Part shown: one piece after another, positions 16,870 through 24,665 of the stretch
Layout: the number at the start of each line of letters is the position of its first letter
How positions within the stretch are numbered: position 1 is the first letter of the stretch
From: Cytophagia bacterium CHB2
Lineage (GTDB): Bacteria; Zhuqueibacterota; Zhuqueibacteria; Zhuqueibacterales; Zhuqueibacteraceae
Assembly: GCA_030263535.1 (NCBI GenBank)
Contig: SZPB01000010.1
Coordinates: 1 to 41,223 of the forward strand
Length of the DNA: 41,223 bases
Reading direction: 5' to 3'
Notes under the pieces: model-generated
The model's input: only the letters and a program-made list of their open reading frames with translations
Database searches by the model: none
Told to the model about the DNA's origin: nothing
Program-made: the position numbers and the translations under genes

Positions 16870-19800
16870 ATGAAATTTTACGCCGACCTGCATTTGCATT
16901 CTCACTATTCTCGCGCAACGAGCAAACAGCTTAATCTCGAATATCTCAGTCAATGGGCGCAATTCAAAGGCATCACCGTGGTCGGCACCGGAGATTTTGT
17001 GCATCCCGGCTGGCTGAATGAATTGCGTGAAAAACTCGAGCCTGCCGAACCCGGCCTCTTTCGACTTAAAAATGAATATCGCATCAAAACGCAGGCGGCA
17101 GTTCCCCACGCCTGTGTTGCCGAAGTGCGTTTTATGCTCACCGCAGAGATTTCCAACATCTACAAACGTCTCGATAAAGTCCGCAAAATTCACAACGTCG
17201 TTTTTGCGCCGAGTTTCGAAGCGGCTCTGAAGATCCAGGCCAAGCTTGAAACCATTGGCAACATTCGTTCCGACGGCCGCCCGATTCTCGGTTTGGATTC
17301 GCGCGATCTTCTTGAAATCGTTTTGCACTCTGATCCCTTGGCGTTTTTGATTCCCGCGCATATCTGGACGCCCTGGTTTGCCGTGCTCGGTTCCAAAGGC
17401 GGTTTTGATTCCATTGATGATTGCTTTGCTGATCTCACGCCGCATATTTTCGCGGTCGAGACCGGGCTTTCTTCCGACCCCACGATGAATTGGCGTCTCA
17501 AACAACTTGACCGTTTTGTTTTGATTTCAAATTCGGATGCGCATTCACCGCCGAAACTCGCGCGCGAAGCAAATTTGTTTGATACCGAGCTTTCTTATCC
17601 CGCGATGTATCGCGCCTGGGAAGATTATGATGACAAGGGTTTTCTTGGCACCATTGAATTCTTTCCGGAGGAAGGCAAGTATCATTACGACGGCCATCGC
17701 GCCTGCCGTATGCGTTTGCATCCGCGCGAAACCGCAGAGCATGAAGGCAATTGTCCGGTGTGCGGCAAACCCGTGACGGTTGGCGTCATGGCGCGTGTGG
17801 AAGCATTGGCAGACCGGCCCGAGGGCGAGAAATCCCCGCGCTGGCGGCCTTACACCAATCTCATCCCGCTGCCGGAAGTCATTGCTGAGGCGCATGGCAA
17901 GAAAGCCGGAACCAAAAACGTCGATCAAGTTTTTATGCGCATGCTCAAACAACTCGGCAACGAGCTTTATATCTTGCAGGATGCCTCGATTGAGGATATC
18001 ACGAAGAACGCAGGCCCGGTCGTTGCTGAAGGGATTCGCCGCATGCGCAGCGGCGAAGTCAAAATCGCTGCCGGCTATGACGGCGAATATGGCACGATTC
18101 ATCTCTTCACGCCGGAAGAACGCAAAGATTTTCTGCGGCAAACCAGCCTCGTGGAAACGGAGTTAGAAGCGACTTTGGATGAAACGGAATCAAAAAATGG
18201 CGGCATCACGCGAGGCGCCAAGCAAAGTCAAGCCGGCTCGCGCGAGCCTGAGCAGAGCGTCGTTGAATCTACTGCCCCGACTTTTGATAGCCTGAATCCT
18301 TCGCAGCGCAAAGCTGTCGTGCACGAACATGGCCATTTGATCATCGTCGCTGGCCCGGGAACTGGCAAAACGCATACGCTCGTGCATCGCGCCATTCATT
18401 TGGTGCAGTCCGGCGAGCGGCCGGAGAGTATGCTTGCCATCACATTTACGAATAAGGCTGCTGAAGAAATGCGCCAACGCTTGCATGATCGGTTGCAAGA
18501 AATGGCCGTGCTCATCGAAGTTGGAACGTTTCATGCGTTTTGCCTTGCTTTGTTGCGCCGGTACGGCGGCGATCAAGCAGATTTCGAAATCATAAATGAC
18601 GCACAAAAAAAAGAAATGGTGAAAGAGCTGTGGCCGGAAGTGACCACAGCAGAACGATCCGCTTGGGTGGAAGAAATATCCTATCAAAAGGCAATTCTAT
18701 CTCCACTCACCTCGGAAAAACATGCAGCAAAGCGTCAACGTTACGATGAAGCATTACGCCGGCAAAGATTTTGGGATTTCGATGATCTATTGTTGCAAGC
18801 AATCCAATTGCTGGAAAACAATGCTGCGATTCAACATGAATTACATCAGCGGTTAGCCTGGATTTTTGTTGATGAATATCAAGATCTCAATCCAGCACAG
18901 CATCGCCTGCTGAAACTGTTGGTACATGCCGATGCCCGTTTGACCGCAATCGGCGATCCCAATCAAGCGATCTACGGCTTTCGCGGTTCGGAAACGGGAT
19001 ATTTTAACCGCTTCACGCAAGATTTTCCCGGCGCTGTGATGCTGCGTTTGGAAGAGAACTATCGCTCCGGCGCGAATATTCTTTCGGCTTCCGGCCAGGT
19101 CATTGCCGCAGGTGAGCAAAGTGCGGCGCTGCCGCTTTTGCCTGCTTCGCTGCTCGCCGGTAATGTCACGATCTATGCGGCGCCCACCGAGCATGCCGAG
19201 GCGGAATACCTCGTTCATCAAATTGAAAAACTGGTGGGTGGCACGAGCATGTTCTCGCAAGATTCGGGACGGGTGGAACACGAGCGCGAAGGAAAGTTCA
19301 GCTTTGGCGACTTTGCCATTCTGTATCGATTGAATGCGATGCGGGGGCCGCTGGAGGAGGCGCTGCAACGTTCCGGCATGCCGTATCAAATTTCGAGTGA
19401 AACGCCTTTGGCGCAGCGTGATGGCGTTCCGGAGTTGCTGGGGCTTATTCGTCTGGCCGCGGGTTTCTATCTCGAGCCACGGCATTTAGCGGATTATTTG
19501 ATGCTCGCAACACCCGGCTTTGGCGAAAGCACGGCTAAAACCGCCGCAAGCTTTTTTGCAACATTGCCGCAGCTTCGAGTCGAGTCGATTGCACAGTTTA
19601 TTGATCGGCAAAATCTACAGGTGAAGCAGGGAGAAGCGCTGCAACGAACCTTGGCTGCAATTGAAATTTTCAAAAGGGATTTGAATGAACACGGGCTGGT
19701 GCGTGCATTAGAGAATTTCTTGGCAAGTGACCACGTTCGAGCAACCGTTGCATCGAAACAGAAATGCTGGGAGAATTGGGGCAGAATTGTGAATCTCTCG

Positions 19801-20220
19801 CGCTGGCATTCCACCCCGCGTACCTTACTTGATGTGTTGGCATTGCAGAACGAAGCGGATCAAATCGATGCGCGCGCCGAAAAAATTTCAGTGATGACGC
19901 TGCATGCGGCCAAAGGATTGGAATTCCCTGTGGTTTTTATCGCCGGTTGCGAAGAAGGTTTGACGCCGATGCGATTGGAAAATTTGCAGGGCGATCTTGC
20001 GGAAGAACGCCGATTGTTTTATGTTGGTATGACGCGCGCGAAAGAGCGGCTTTATCTCGTTCGCGCGGCGCGGCGCATGCTGTTCGGCAAAACCCGGCAA
20101 CATCCCGCCTCCCCATTTTTGGCCGATATCGAAGAACAGCTCAAAGCTTATGAGCATTGGCAGGCAAAGCCCAAAAAGAATGTTGATAAAGTAGCGGACC
20201 AACAACTCAAACTATTTTAA
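16870..20220 (+). CDS. Endonuclease Q (PHP) - UvrD/Rep helicase fusion
   Basis: A 1116-residue two-part DNA repair protein. Residues 1-~425 match endonuclease Q, which nicks DNA 5' of uracil, hypoxanthine and abasic sites: PHP metal motifs D6-L-H8-L-H10, GTGDFVHP, PAHIWTPWF and SNSDAHS (D223, H225), then a zinc-finger-like region with C279, C295 and C298. A ~45-residue polar linker follows. Residues ~472-1116 are a superfamily 1 helicase: LNPSQRKAV, Walker A GPGTGKT (~495), DEYQD (668-672), GDPNQAIYGFRGS, LEENYRS, VMTLHAAKGLEF (~1008) and FYVGMTRAKERL. All motifs appear intact. It heads a close-packed run; the next gene starts 16 bp later. EndoQ and UvrD assignments are firm; cooperation of the two halves is inference. 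Confidence 0.88.
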   Translation: MKFYADLHLHSHYSRATSKQLNLEYLSQWAQFKGITVVGTGDFVHPGWLNELREKLEPAEPGLFRLKNEYRIKTQAAVPHACVAEVRFMLTAEISNIYKRLDKVRKIHNVVFAPSFEAALKIQAKLETIGNIRSDGRPILGLDSRDLLEIVLHSDPLAFLIPAHIWTPWFAVLGSKGGFDSIDDCFADLTPHIFAVETGLSSDPTMNWRLKQLDRFVLISNSDAHSPPKLAREANLFDTELSYPAMYRAWEDYDDKGFLGTIEFFPEEGKYHYDGHRACRMRLHPRETAEHEGNCPVCGKPVTVGVMARVEALADRPEGEKSPRWRPYTNLIPLPEVIAEAHGKKAGTKNVDQVFMRMLKQLGNELYILQDASIEDITKNAGPVVAEGIRRMRSGEVKIAAGYDGEYGTIHLFTPEERKDFLRQTSLVETELEATLDETESKNGGITRGAKQSQAGSREPEQSVVESTAPTFDSLNPSQRKAVVHEHGHLIIVAGPGTGKTHTLVHRAIHLVQSGERPESMLAITFTNKAAEEMRQRLHDRLQEMAVLIEVGTFHAFCLALLRRYGGDQADFEIINDAQKKEMVKELWPEVTTAERSAWVEEISYQKAILSPLTSEKHAAKRQRYDEALRRQRFWDFDDLLLQAIQLLENNAAIQHELHQRLAWIFVDEYQDLNPAQHRLLKLLVHADARLTAIGDPNQAIYGFRGSETGYFNRFTQDFPGAVMLRLEENYRSGANILSASGQVIAAGEQSAALPLLPASLLAGNVTIYAAPTEHAEAEYLVHQIEKLVGGTSMFSQDSGRVEHEREGKFSFGDFAILYRLNAMRGPLEEALQRSGMPYQISSETPLAQRDGVPELLGLIRLAAGFYLEPRHLADYLMLATPGFGESTAKTAASFFATLPQLRVESIAQFIDRQNLQVKQGEALQRTLAAIEIFKRDLNEHGLVRALENFLASDHVRATVASKQKCWENWGRIVNLSRWHSTPRTLLDVLALQNEADQIDARAEKISVMTLHAAKGLEFPVVFIAGCEEGLTPMRLENLQGDLAEERRLFYVGMTRAKERLYLVRAARRMLFGKTRQHPASPFLADIEEQLKAYEHWQAKPKKNVDKVADQQLKLF

Positions 20221-20236
20221 ACCGTGGGAGGACGAT

Positions 20237-20776
20237 ATGCCCGGCAAACCCAAAAAGAAAACGGCGGCTCGCCAATCAGCGACGAATTTGATCATTCAAA
20301 AAATTGATCAGCTTCGCAGTGACATGGAAGCCGGATTCAAGCAAACCAACGAGCAACTTCGTGCTGAAATGCAGTCCGGAAACGATCAGCTTCGCACTGA
20401 AATGCGATCTGGAAACGATCAGCTTCGCAGTGAAATGCAAACCGGTTTCAAAGAAGTCAATGCGAGAATTGACAACGTCGAGGCAAAACTCACAAGCCTT
20501 GACGAATACACCAGGTCCAACATTCTTACTTTTGGAAGAACGATCAACGAAATTACCGGCGAAATATCCAAAATGATCAATAATGCAAGAAAGCGTGCAC
20601 AAATCGCTTTAGATGAAGCCCAGGCAGAAACAAACAGTAAAGTCTCGCGGCAGGGCGATGAAATTGTCCGTTTGGAATCATCGGTCGATCTCGTGAACGG
20701 TGACTTGGCTCAGTTGCGCCAGGATCATGATCGATTGGAACAACGCGTCGAGACGCTGGAAGCGAAACCGGGCTGA
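20237..20776 (+). CDS. Coiled-coil protein with 11-residue repeats
   Basis: A 179-residue, highly charged protein with no signal peptide; GGGAGGA at 20226-20232 precedes the ATG. After a basic N-terminus (KPKKKTAARQ), residues ~23-70 consist of repeated 11-residue units (DQLRSDMEAG; NEQLRAEMQSG; NDQLRTEMRSG; NDQLRSEMQTG). The rest is heptad-like coiled coil (VNARIDNVEAKLTSLD and, at the end, DHDRLEQRVETLEAK). The hendecad spacing implies a long, slightly right-handed coiled coil. It starts 16 bp after the EndoQ-helicase stop, so it is likely cotranscribed. No function is known; a DNA- or membrane-tethering helix bundle is possible. Confidence 0.7.
   Translation: MPGKPKKKTAARQSATNLIIQKIDQLRSDMEAGFKQTNEQLRAEMQSGNDQLRTEMRSGNDQLRSEMQTGFKEVNARIDNVEAKLTSLDEYTRSNILTFGRTINEITGEISKMINNARKRAQIALDEAQAETNSKVSRQGDEIVRLESSVDLVNGDLAQLRQDHDRLEQRVETLEAKPG
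20303..20446 (+). repeat. 33-bp in-frame repeats in coiled-coil gene
   Basis: Four 33-bp units encode the 11-residue repeats: 20303-20335, then a 12-bp insert, then 20348-20380, 20381-20413 and 20414-20446. The last two share the core AACGATCAGCTTCGCA. The nucleotide identity, not just the protein pattern, points to recent duplication. Confidence 0.75.
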
Positions 20777-20836
20777 TGCAGGCGGCAAGTTTTGTATATT
20801 CAGAATTAAACTTTAGATCTCGAAGGAGGAGCTGTC

Positions 20837-21232
20837 ATGTCAGTGGATAAACAGAACCCAAAGCCGCGCGCAAATATCTCTCGTGCTGAAGTTGTTACGC
20901 TTCTCGCACAGCTTGAAGAAAAGTTTTTGCCGGATATCAAGAATATCAGCGCTCGTCTGGAACAGCTCGAAGCGATGTTAAGTTCGCCGTGTATTCCCGC
21001 CGATTTGGACATTTCCCAGGCTCTGACGGAATTCACGAAACGGCGCGAAATGGTTCCATTGGAGGAACAATTCTTCAATCCGGAGTTTCTCAGTGAGGAA
21101 GACAGAGAATTAAAGCGCAACTTTTTGGAAATATATTGGCAGGGCCAGGTGGAATGGGAGGAGGCTCGCCATCAAATGCGCATGCGGAGGGTTAAGCAGA
21201 TCCAACAAACTTGGTTCGAAAGCAAGGCCTGA
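20837..21232 (+). CDS. Hypothetical protein, 131 residues
   Basis: A small, soluble, charged protein with a strong AAGGAGGAG ribosome binding site at 20823-20831. Residues ~15-45 (SRAEVVTLLAQLEEKFLP, NISARLEQLEAML) are predicted helical/coiled coil. The C-terminus (EEARHQMRMRRVKQIQQTW) is basic and amphipathic. No domain recognised. It is 60 bp after the coiled-coil gene and 10 bp before the S4-domain gene, so it belongs to the same run. Confidence 0.65.
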   Translation: MSVDKQNPKPRANISRAEVVTLLAQLEEKFLPDIKNISARLEQLEAMLSSPCIPADLDISQALTEFTKRREMVPLEEQFFNPEFLSEEDRELKRNFLEIYWQGQVEWEEARHQMRMRRVKQIQQTWFESKA

Positions 21233-21242
21233 TTTGCCTGCA

Positions 21243-21659
21243 ATGAAGAACACCACGGCACAAACTGCGCATGCCACGCACGAAATGCGCCTCGACAAAT
21301 GGCTGAAGGCGGCGCGCATCTTTCGCAGCCGCGACGAAGCGGCGCGGGAGTGTGAACTGGGGCGCATCAAGGTGAACGATCTTGTCGCGAAAGCTTCAAA
21401 ATCCGTAAAGCCCGGTGATGTTTTGATTGTCAAAGTTTTGAACCACTACCGCACCCTCGAAATCAAGGAAATTCCGACGCGCGGATTATCCGCGAAAGAC
21501 GCGAAACTTGTGTATCACGAAACCACACCCGAATTATCGCCTGAAACCAGAGAGTTGATGAAACTAATGTCAGAATCCGCGCGGCGTCTGCCTAAACCCG
21601 AAAAAGGCCGTCCCACCAAAAAATCGCGCCGTGAAATCGAACGCTGGCGGGGACGATGA
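21243..21659 (+). CDS. S4-domain RNA-binding protein (Hsp15/RqcP-like)
   Basis: A 138-residue protein. Residues ~15-75 form an S4 RNA-binding domain: MRLDKWLKAARIFRSRDEA, GRIKVNDLVAKASKSVKPGD. A basic tail (PEKGRPTKKSRREIERWRGR) follows. This is the layout of Hsp15 (HslR), which binds 50S subunits carrying stalled nascent chains; the related RqcP acts in ribosome quality control. I take the ATG at 21243; ATG 21285, right at MRLDKW, is a possible shorter start, and a TTG at 21234 is less likely. Its TGA overlaps the ATG of lnt (ATGA), implying translational coupling. Confidence 0.8.
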   Translation: MKNTTAQTAHATHEMRLDKWLKAARIFRSRDEAARECELGRIKVNDLVAKASKSVKPGDVLIVKVLNHYRTLEIKEIPTRGLSAKDAKLVYHETTPELSPETRELMKLMSESARRLPKPEKGRPTKKSRREIERWRGR

Positions 21660-23302
21660 CAATGCGGCCACGTTCCCCGGCAACGGCGACTCAACTTCAT
21701 CTTGCGACGCCACATTCTCCTGCAATGAAACATCTCAAAATTTTTGCGGCAGTAATCGGCGGGTGCCTGGGTTTTCTTTCTTATCCTGCCATCAATTGGA
21801 CAATTCTCGTTGCCTTTGCCTATATTCCCTACTTCTGGCTGCTCAATCATTGCTCGGGCGTCAAAGAGACGTTGAAGTACACCTGGCTCTTTTCGTTCGT
21901 GATGACGCTCGGCGGCTTTTTTTGGATTGCGCACACCGCTATGGTTTTTGGCGGATTGCCGTGGTGGTTGGCCGTGCCCATTGTTTTGCTGTATGCCTCG
22001 GTGGGCAGTATCAATCTTGCTGTTGCCGGCGGCATTGTTGCCTTCGGCCGCAAGTTCCTCTCGCTGAAATGGCAGGCGCTTTGGGTCACCGCCGTTTTCG
22101 TGATCGTCGAAAGTTTTTTTCCAAAATTGTTCTATTGGTATGCCGGCAACGCCATCTATCAAGTTATCCCCTTAATCCAAATCGCAGATTTGGGCGGCCC
22201 GATATTGCTGACGACTCAGATTCTGTGGGTGAACTATGCGATCTATGCGCTTATCGAACCCTGGCTACAAGCACGATTGGACCAAAATCCTCAAACGGTG
22301 TTCAATGATTCTGAAAAAATCATCACGATCGGATTAGGTGTTGCCGTTTTGCTGTTTAGCTTTGTTTATGGCAGCCTGCGTTTACAGCAGGTCGAACAAC
22401 ACATGCGGGAGGCGGTGAGCAAGAATGTTGGCGTCGTGCAGGGAAATCTTGGCAATTACGAACGTTTGCAAGCGCAATATGGCGACGCCGCCACGGTCGA
22501 TAAGTTTTTTGAAGTGCATCGCGATTTGACGCTTCAACTTCTCAATGGTCAGCAAGAGAAGCTTGATCTGGTGTTATGGCCCGAAGGAGGATATCCTTAT
22601 CCGTTTCCGGAGTTTCATGCCGCGCATCAAGAGCTTGCGAATCTTGCCGAGAAAGCCGGCGCGCCCATTGTTACCGGTGGGTATGTGCGTGAGCGTAAGC
22701 CGGTTTACAAAATCTACAACTCGATGAGCATGACGGCGCCGGGAAAAATCGATCCCGTGGCGATTTATAAAAAACACATTCTGCTTGCATTCGGTGAATA
22801 CATGCCGTTTTCGGATATTTTCCCCTCACTAAAAAATCTAATTCCGGCGATTTCGAGTTTTGGCGCCGGTCCGGGACCGGAAATCATGGCCTATGGCGAT
22901 TTCAAAGCCGCGCCGCTGATTTGCTATGAAGCGCTTTCGCCGCATTACATGCGGGTTTACGATCAACAAAACGCCAATATCATTTTAAATGTCACAAACG
23001 ACAGTTGGTACAGCCAATATCAAGAGCCGGAGCAGCATTTGGCGCTTTCGCAATTGCGCTGCGTCGAGGCGCGCATGGCGCAGGTGCGCAGCACGAATAC
23101 CGGCATCTCAGCTCTGATTTTGCCGACTGGGGAAATCACCAACCGAACAGCTTTTGATGAAGCGGCATTCTTTGCTGCCAAAGTTCCACTGATGGAAATG
23201 CCGCCGACGGTTTACGCGCGGTTTGGCGATTGGTGGGCAGGTTTGATGGGGATGGTCTTGTTGGGCGTGATTGCGGCGCGACTGATCATACAACGAAAAT
23301 AA
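21656..23302 (+). CDS. lnt: Apolipoprotein N-acyltransferase
   Basis: Transfers the third acyl chain to the N-terminal Cys of lipoproteins at the inner membrane. The 548-residue product has about six N-terminal membrane segments, then a nitrilase-type domain. The catalytic triad expected from E. coli Lnt is present: E310 (LWPEGG), K373 (IYKKHILLAFGEYMPF) and C423 (LICYEALSP). A last membrane helix lies at the C-terminus (GLMGMVLLGVIAARLII). The ATG at 21656 overlaps the S4 gene stop. A second ATG at 21725 (MKHLKIF) is closer to the usual N-terminus but has no Shine-Dalgarno. Substrates nearby would include the lipoproteins at 9412 and 13396. Confidence 0.88.
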   Translation: MTMRPRSPATATQLHLATPHSPAMKHLKIFAAVIGGCLGFLSYPAINWTILVAFAYIPYFWLLNHCSGVKETLKYTWLFSFVMTLGGFFWIAHTAMVFGGLPWWLAVPIVLLYASVGSINLAVAGGIVAFGRKFLSLKWQALWVTAVFVIVESFFPKLFYWYAGNAIYQVIPLIQIADLGGPILLTTQILWVNYAIYALIEPWLQARLDQNPQTVFNDSEKIITIGLGVAVLLFSFVYGSLRLQQVEQHMREAVSKNVGVVQGNLGNYERLQAQYGDAATVDKFFEVHRDLTLQLLNGQQEKLDLVLWPEGGYPYPFPEFHAAHQELANLAEKAGAPIVTGGYVRERKPVYKIYNSMSMTAPGKIDPVAIYKKHILLAFGEYMPFSDIFPSLKNLIPAISSFGAGPGPEIMAYGDFKAAPLICYEALSPHYMRVYDQQNANIILNVTNDSWYSQYQEPEQHLALSQLRCVEARMAQVRSTNTGISALILPTGEITNRTAFDEAAFFAAKVPLMEMPPTVYARFGDWWAGLMGMVLLGVIAARLIIQRK

Positions 23303-23303
23303 A

Positions 23304-23330
23304 AGGGTATTCGATATTTCGAATACCTTT
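23304..23330. terminator. Bidirectional terminator between lnt and the sulfite-oxidase-like gene
   Basis: GGTATTCGA (23306-23314) and TCGAATACC (23319-23327) form a perfect 9-bp stem with a TATT loop. AAAA lies on the left and TTT on the right, so the structure can terminate both converging transcripts. Confidence 0.65.
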
Positions 23331-23353
23331 GCGATCGCAACGGATCAATTCAA

Positions 23354-23986
23354 TCATCCAAACCGTTCTTCCGCCCAGGGATCGCCGTGCATGTGATAAC
23401 CGTAACGTTCCCAAAACCCCGGCGCATTGCGATCGATGAACTCCAGGCCGTTGAGCCATTTCGCGCTTTTCCAAAAATAAAGTTTTGGAACCACCAGCCG
23501 CAGCGGGCCGCCGTGATCGCGCTCCAACGGCTTGCCGCCGAACATATCCGCAAGAATCACCTCGTCCTCATACATCTCTTCGATCAGCATATTTGTGGTA
23601 TAGCCGCCGTAGGAATGCTGCATCACGGCGAGCGCCGACGGCAAAGGCTTGGCGCGCTCGGCAATTGCCGTGAATGGCACACCTTCCCATTCTGAATCCA
23701 GCAAGCTCCAGCGCGTGACGCAGTGAATATCAACGTGAATCTTTTTGCGCGGCAAGCCTTGCAACTCTTCTCAGGAGAGCGTGAACGGATTTTCCACCAA
23801 TCCCCACACTTTTAATCGCCAAGTCTTGAGATCGACAACTGGCGTTTCGCCATAAGTTAAAACCGGAAATTTTTCAGTGCGATATTGGCCCGGCGGAATG
23901 CGCTCGCGCAAATCAGTATCCGGACGGCGTTTGGGATCAGCTTGCCGCAGGCGCTGCACGCGTTTGAAGGGATCGAGTATTGACAT
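23354..23986 (-). pseudogene. Sulfite-oxidase-like molybdopterin oxidoreductase interrupted by in-frame TGA
   Basis: The minus-strand frame from ATG 23986 to the stop at 23354 would encode about 210 residues of the YuiH-like sulfite oxidase-type molybdopterin family. It has RIPPGQYRTEKFPVLTYGETP, then LKVWGLVENPFTLS, then ELQGLPRKKIHVDIHCVTRWS with the Mo-ligand Cys at position ~89, then GGPLRLVVPKLYFWKSAKW, GFWERYGYHMHGDPWAEERF. Codon 72 (23771-23773) is TGA with no frameshift. Family members usually have Trp (TGG) there (LSWDEFQALP), so one G-to-A change explains it. The downstream half is conserved, suggesting a recent mutation, a sequencing error, or readthrough. Selenocysteine is unlikely, since the site is a Trp position. 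As written, only a 71-residue fragment is made. Confidence 0.8.
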
Positions 23987-24094
23987 GGGAGAGTGTTTGT
24001 AAGAAAAAGTCGCAGAATTTCACTAACAAACCGAAACGAAACTGATTTTATTCCGCTCAGTTTTTTGGAGCCGCCGCAGCGTGCCGTGCTTCAT

Positions 24095-24418
24095 TTAAAG
24101 CGCCCCATAGGCGTGTTCATAATCTTTGATATTCTGCATGATTGCCTGCGACCGTTGATGCAAGTAAGACCATTCGCCGTAATCCTCATGAATTTTGTAA
24201 TTCCCGGCAGCCGGTATTTTTTTTTCAAAGGCATTAAAGCTCGTTTTGTACTTTCGTTCGAAACGGCGCATTCTAAGCTTGACGTCTTTTAGCTCTTCAC
24301 GCTCCTCGGAGATCAAGCGGTTCAGCGAGTCGCGCAGGGATTGCAGCATCACTTTTTCCCGGATTTTTGGGTGTAATTGTGCAATCGGTTTTGGGACGTT
24401 GAGTTGAATTGTCGTCAT
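24095..24418 (-). CDS. Small hypothetical protein, antitoxin-like size
   Basis: A 107-residue soluble protein: an N-terminal strand (TTIQLNVP), then helical charged segments (LRDSLNRLISEEREELKDVKLRMRRFERKY), then FNAFEKKIPAA and a C-terminal stretch EDYGEWSYLHQRSQAI. The layout (short strand, long helix, Y-D/E-W motif) resembles small orphan proteins sometimes found beside toxin genes, but no toxin-like gene is adjacent and the resemblance is only impressionistic. No strong Shine-Dalgarno is visible. It is on the same strand as the broken oxidoreductase, 108 bp upstream of it. Confidence 0.55.
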   Translation of the reverse strand: MTTIQLNVPKPIAQLHPKIREKVMLQSLRDSLNRLISEEREELKDVKLRMRRFERKYKTSFNAFEKKIPAAGNYKIHEDYGEWSYLHQRSQAIMQNIKDYEHAYGAL

Positions 24419-24665
24419 TGCAGCAGGCTCAAATGATCACAATGAAACTAACCGGGTGTGCTTAAAGATCACGCGGCACTTTAGAAATAAACCGCAGGAA
24501 AAGCAACAAGATTTTTGGTGTTGTGGATGCGTGAATGATCACTGGCTCCGTGCGGCATGCTCGAAACTCAGCCACTCGACACATTTCTATTGCGTCCTCG
24601 TGAAAAAAATCACACTCTTCGCAAATACTCAAGAACGCTGGGTTGAATTACAATTCCGAGGGAGT

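Noticed and set aside
23771-23773. Selenocysteine codon in the sulfite-oxidase-like gene
   Set aside because: The site is a Trp in relatives and I saw no convincing SECIS-like hairpin in the following bases; nonsense mutation or sequence error is simpler.
24456-24665. 70-codon N-terminal extension of the beta-propeller gene
   Set aside because: Cys/His-rich, no start signal; ATG 24666 has a Shine-Dalgarno motif and a signal peptide.
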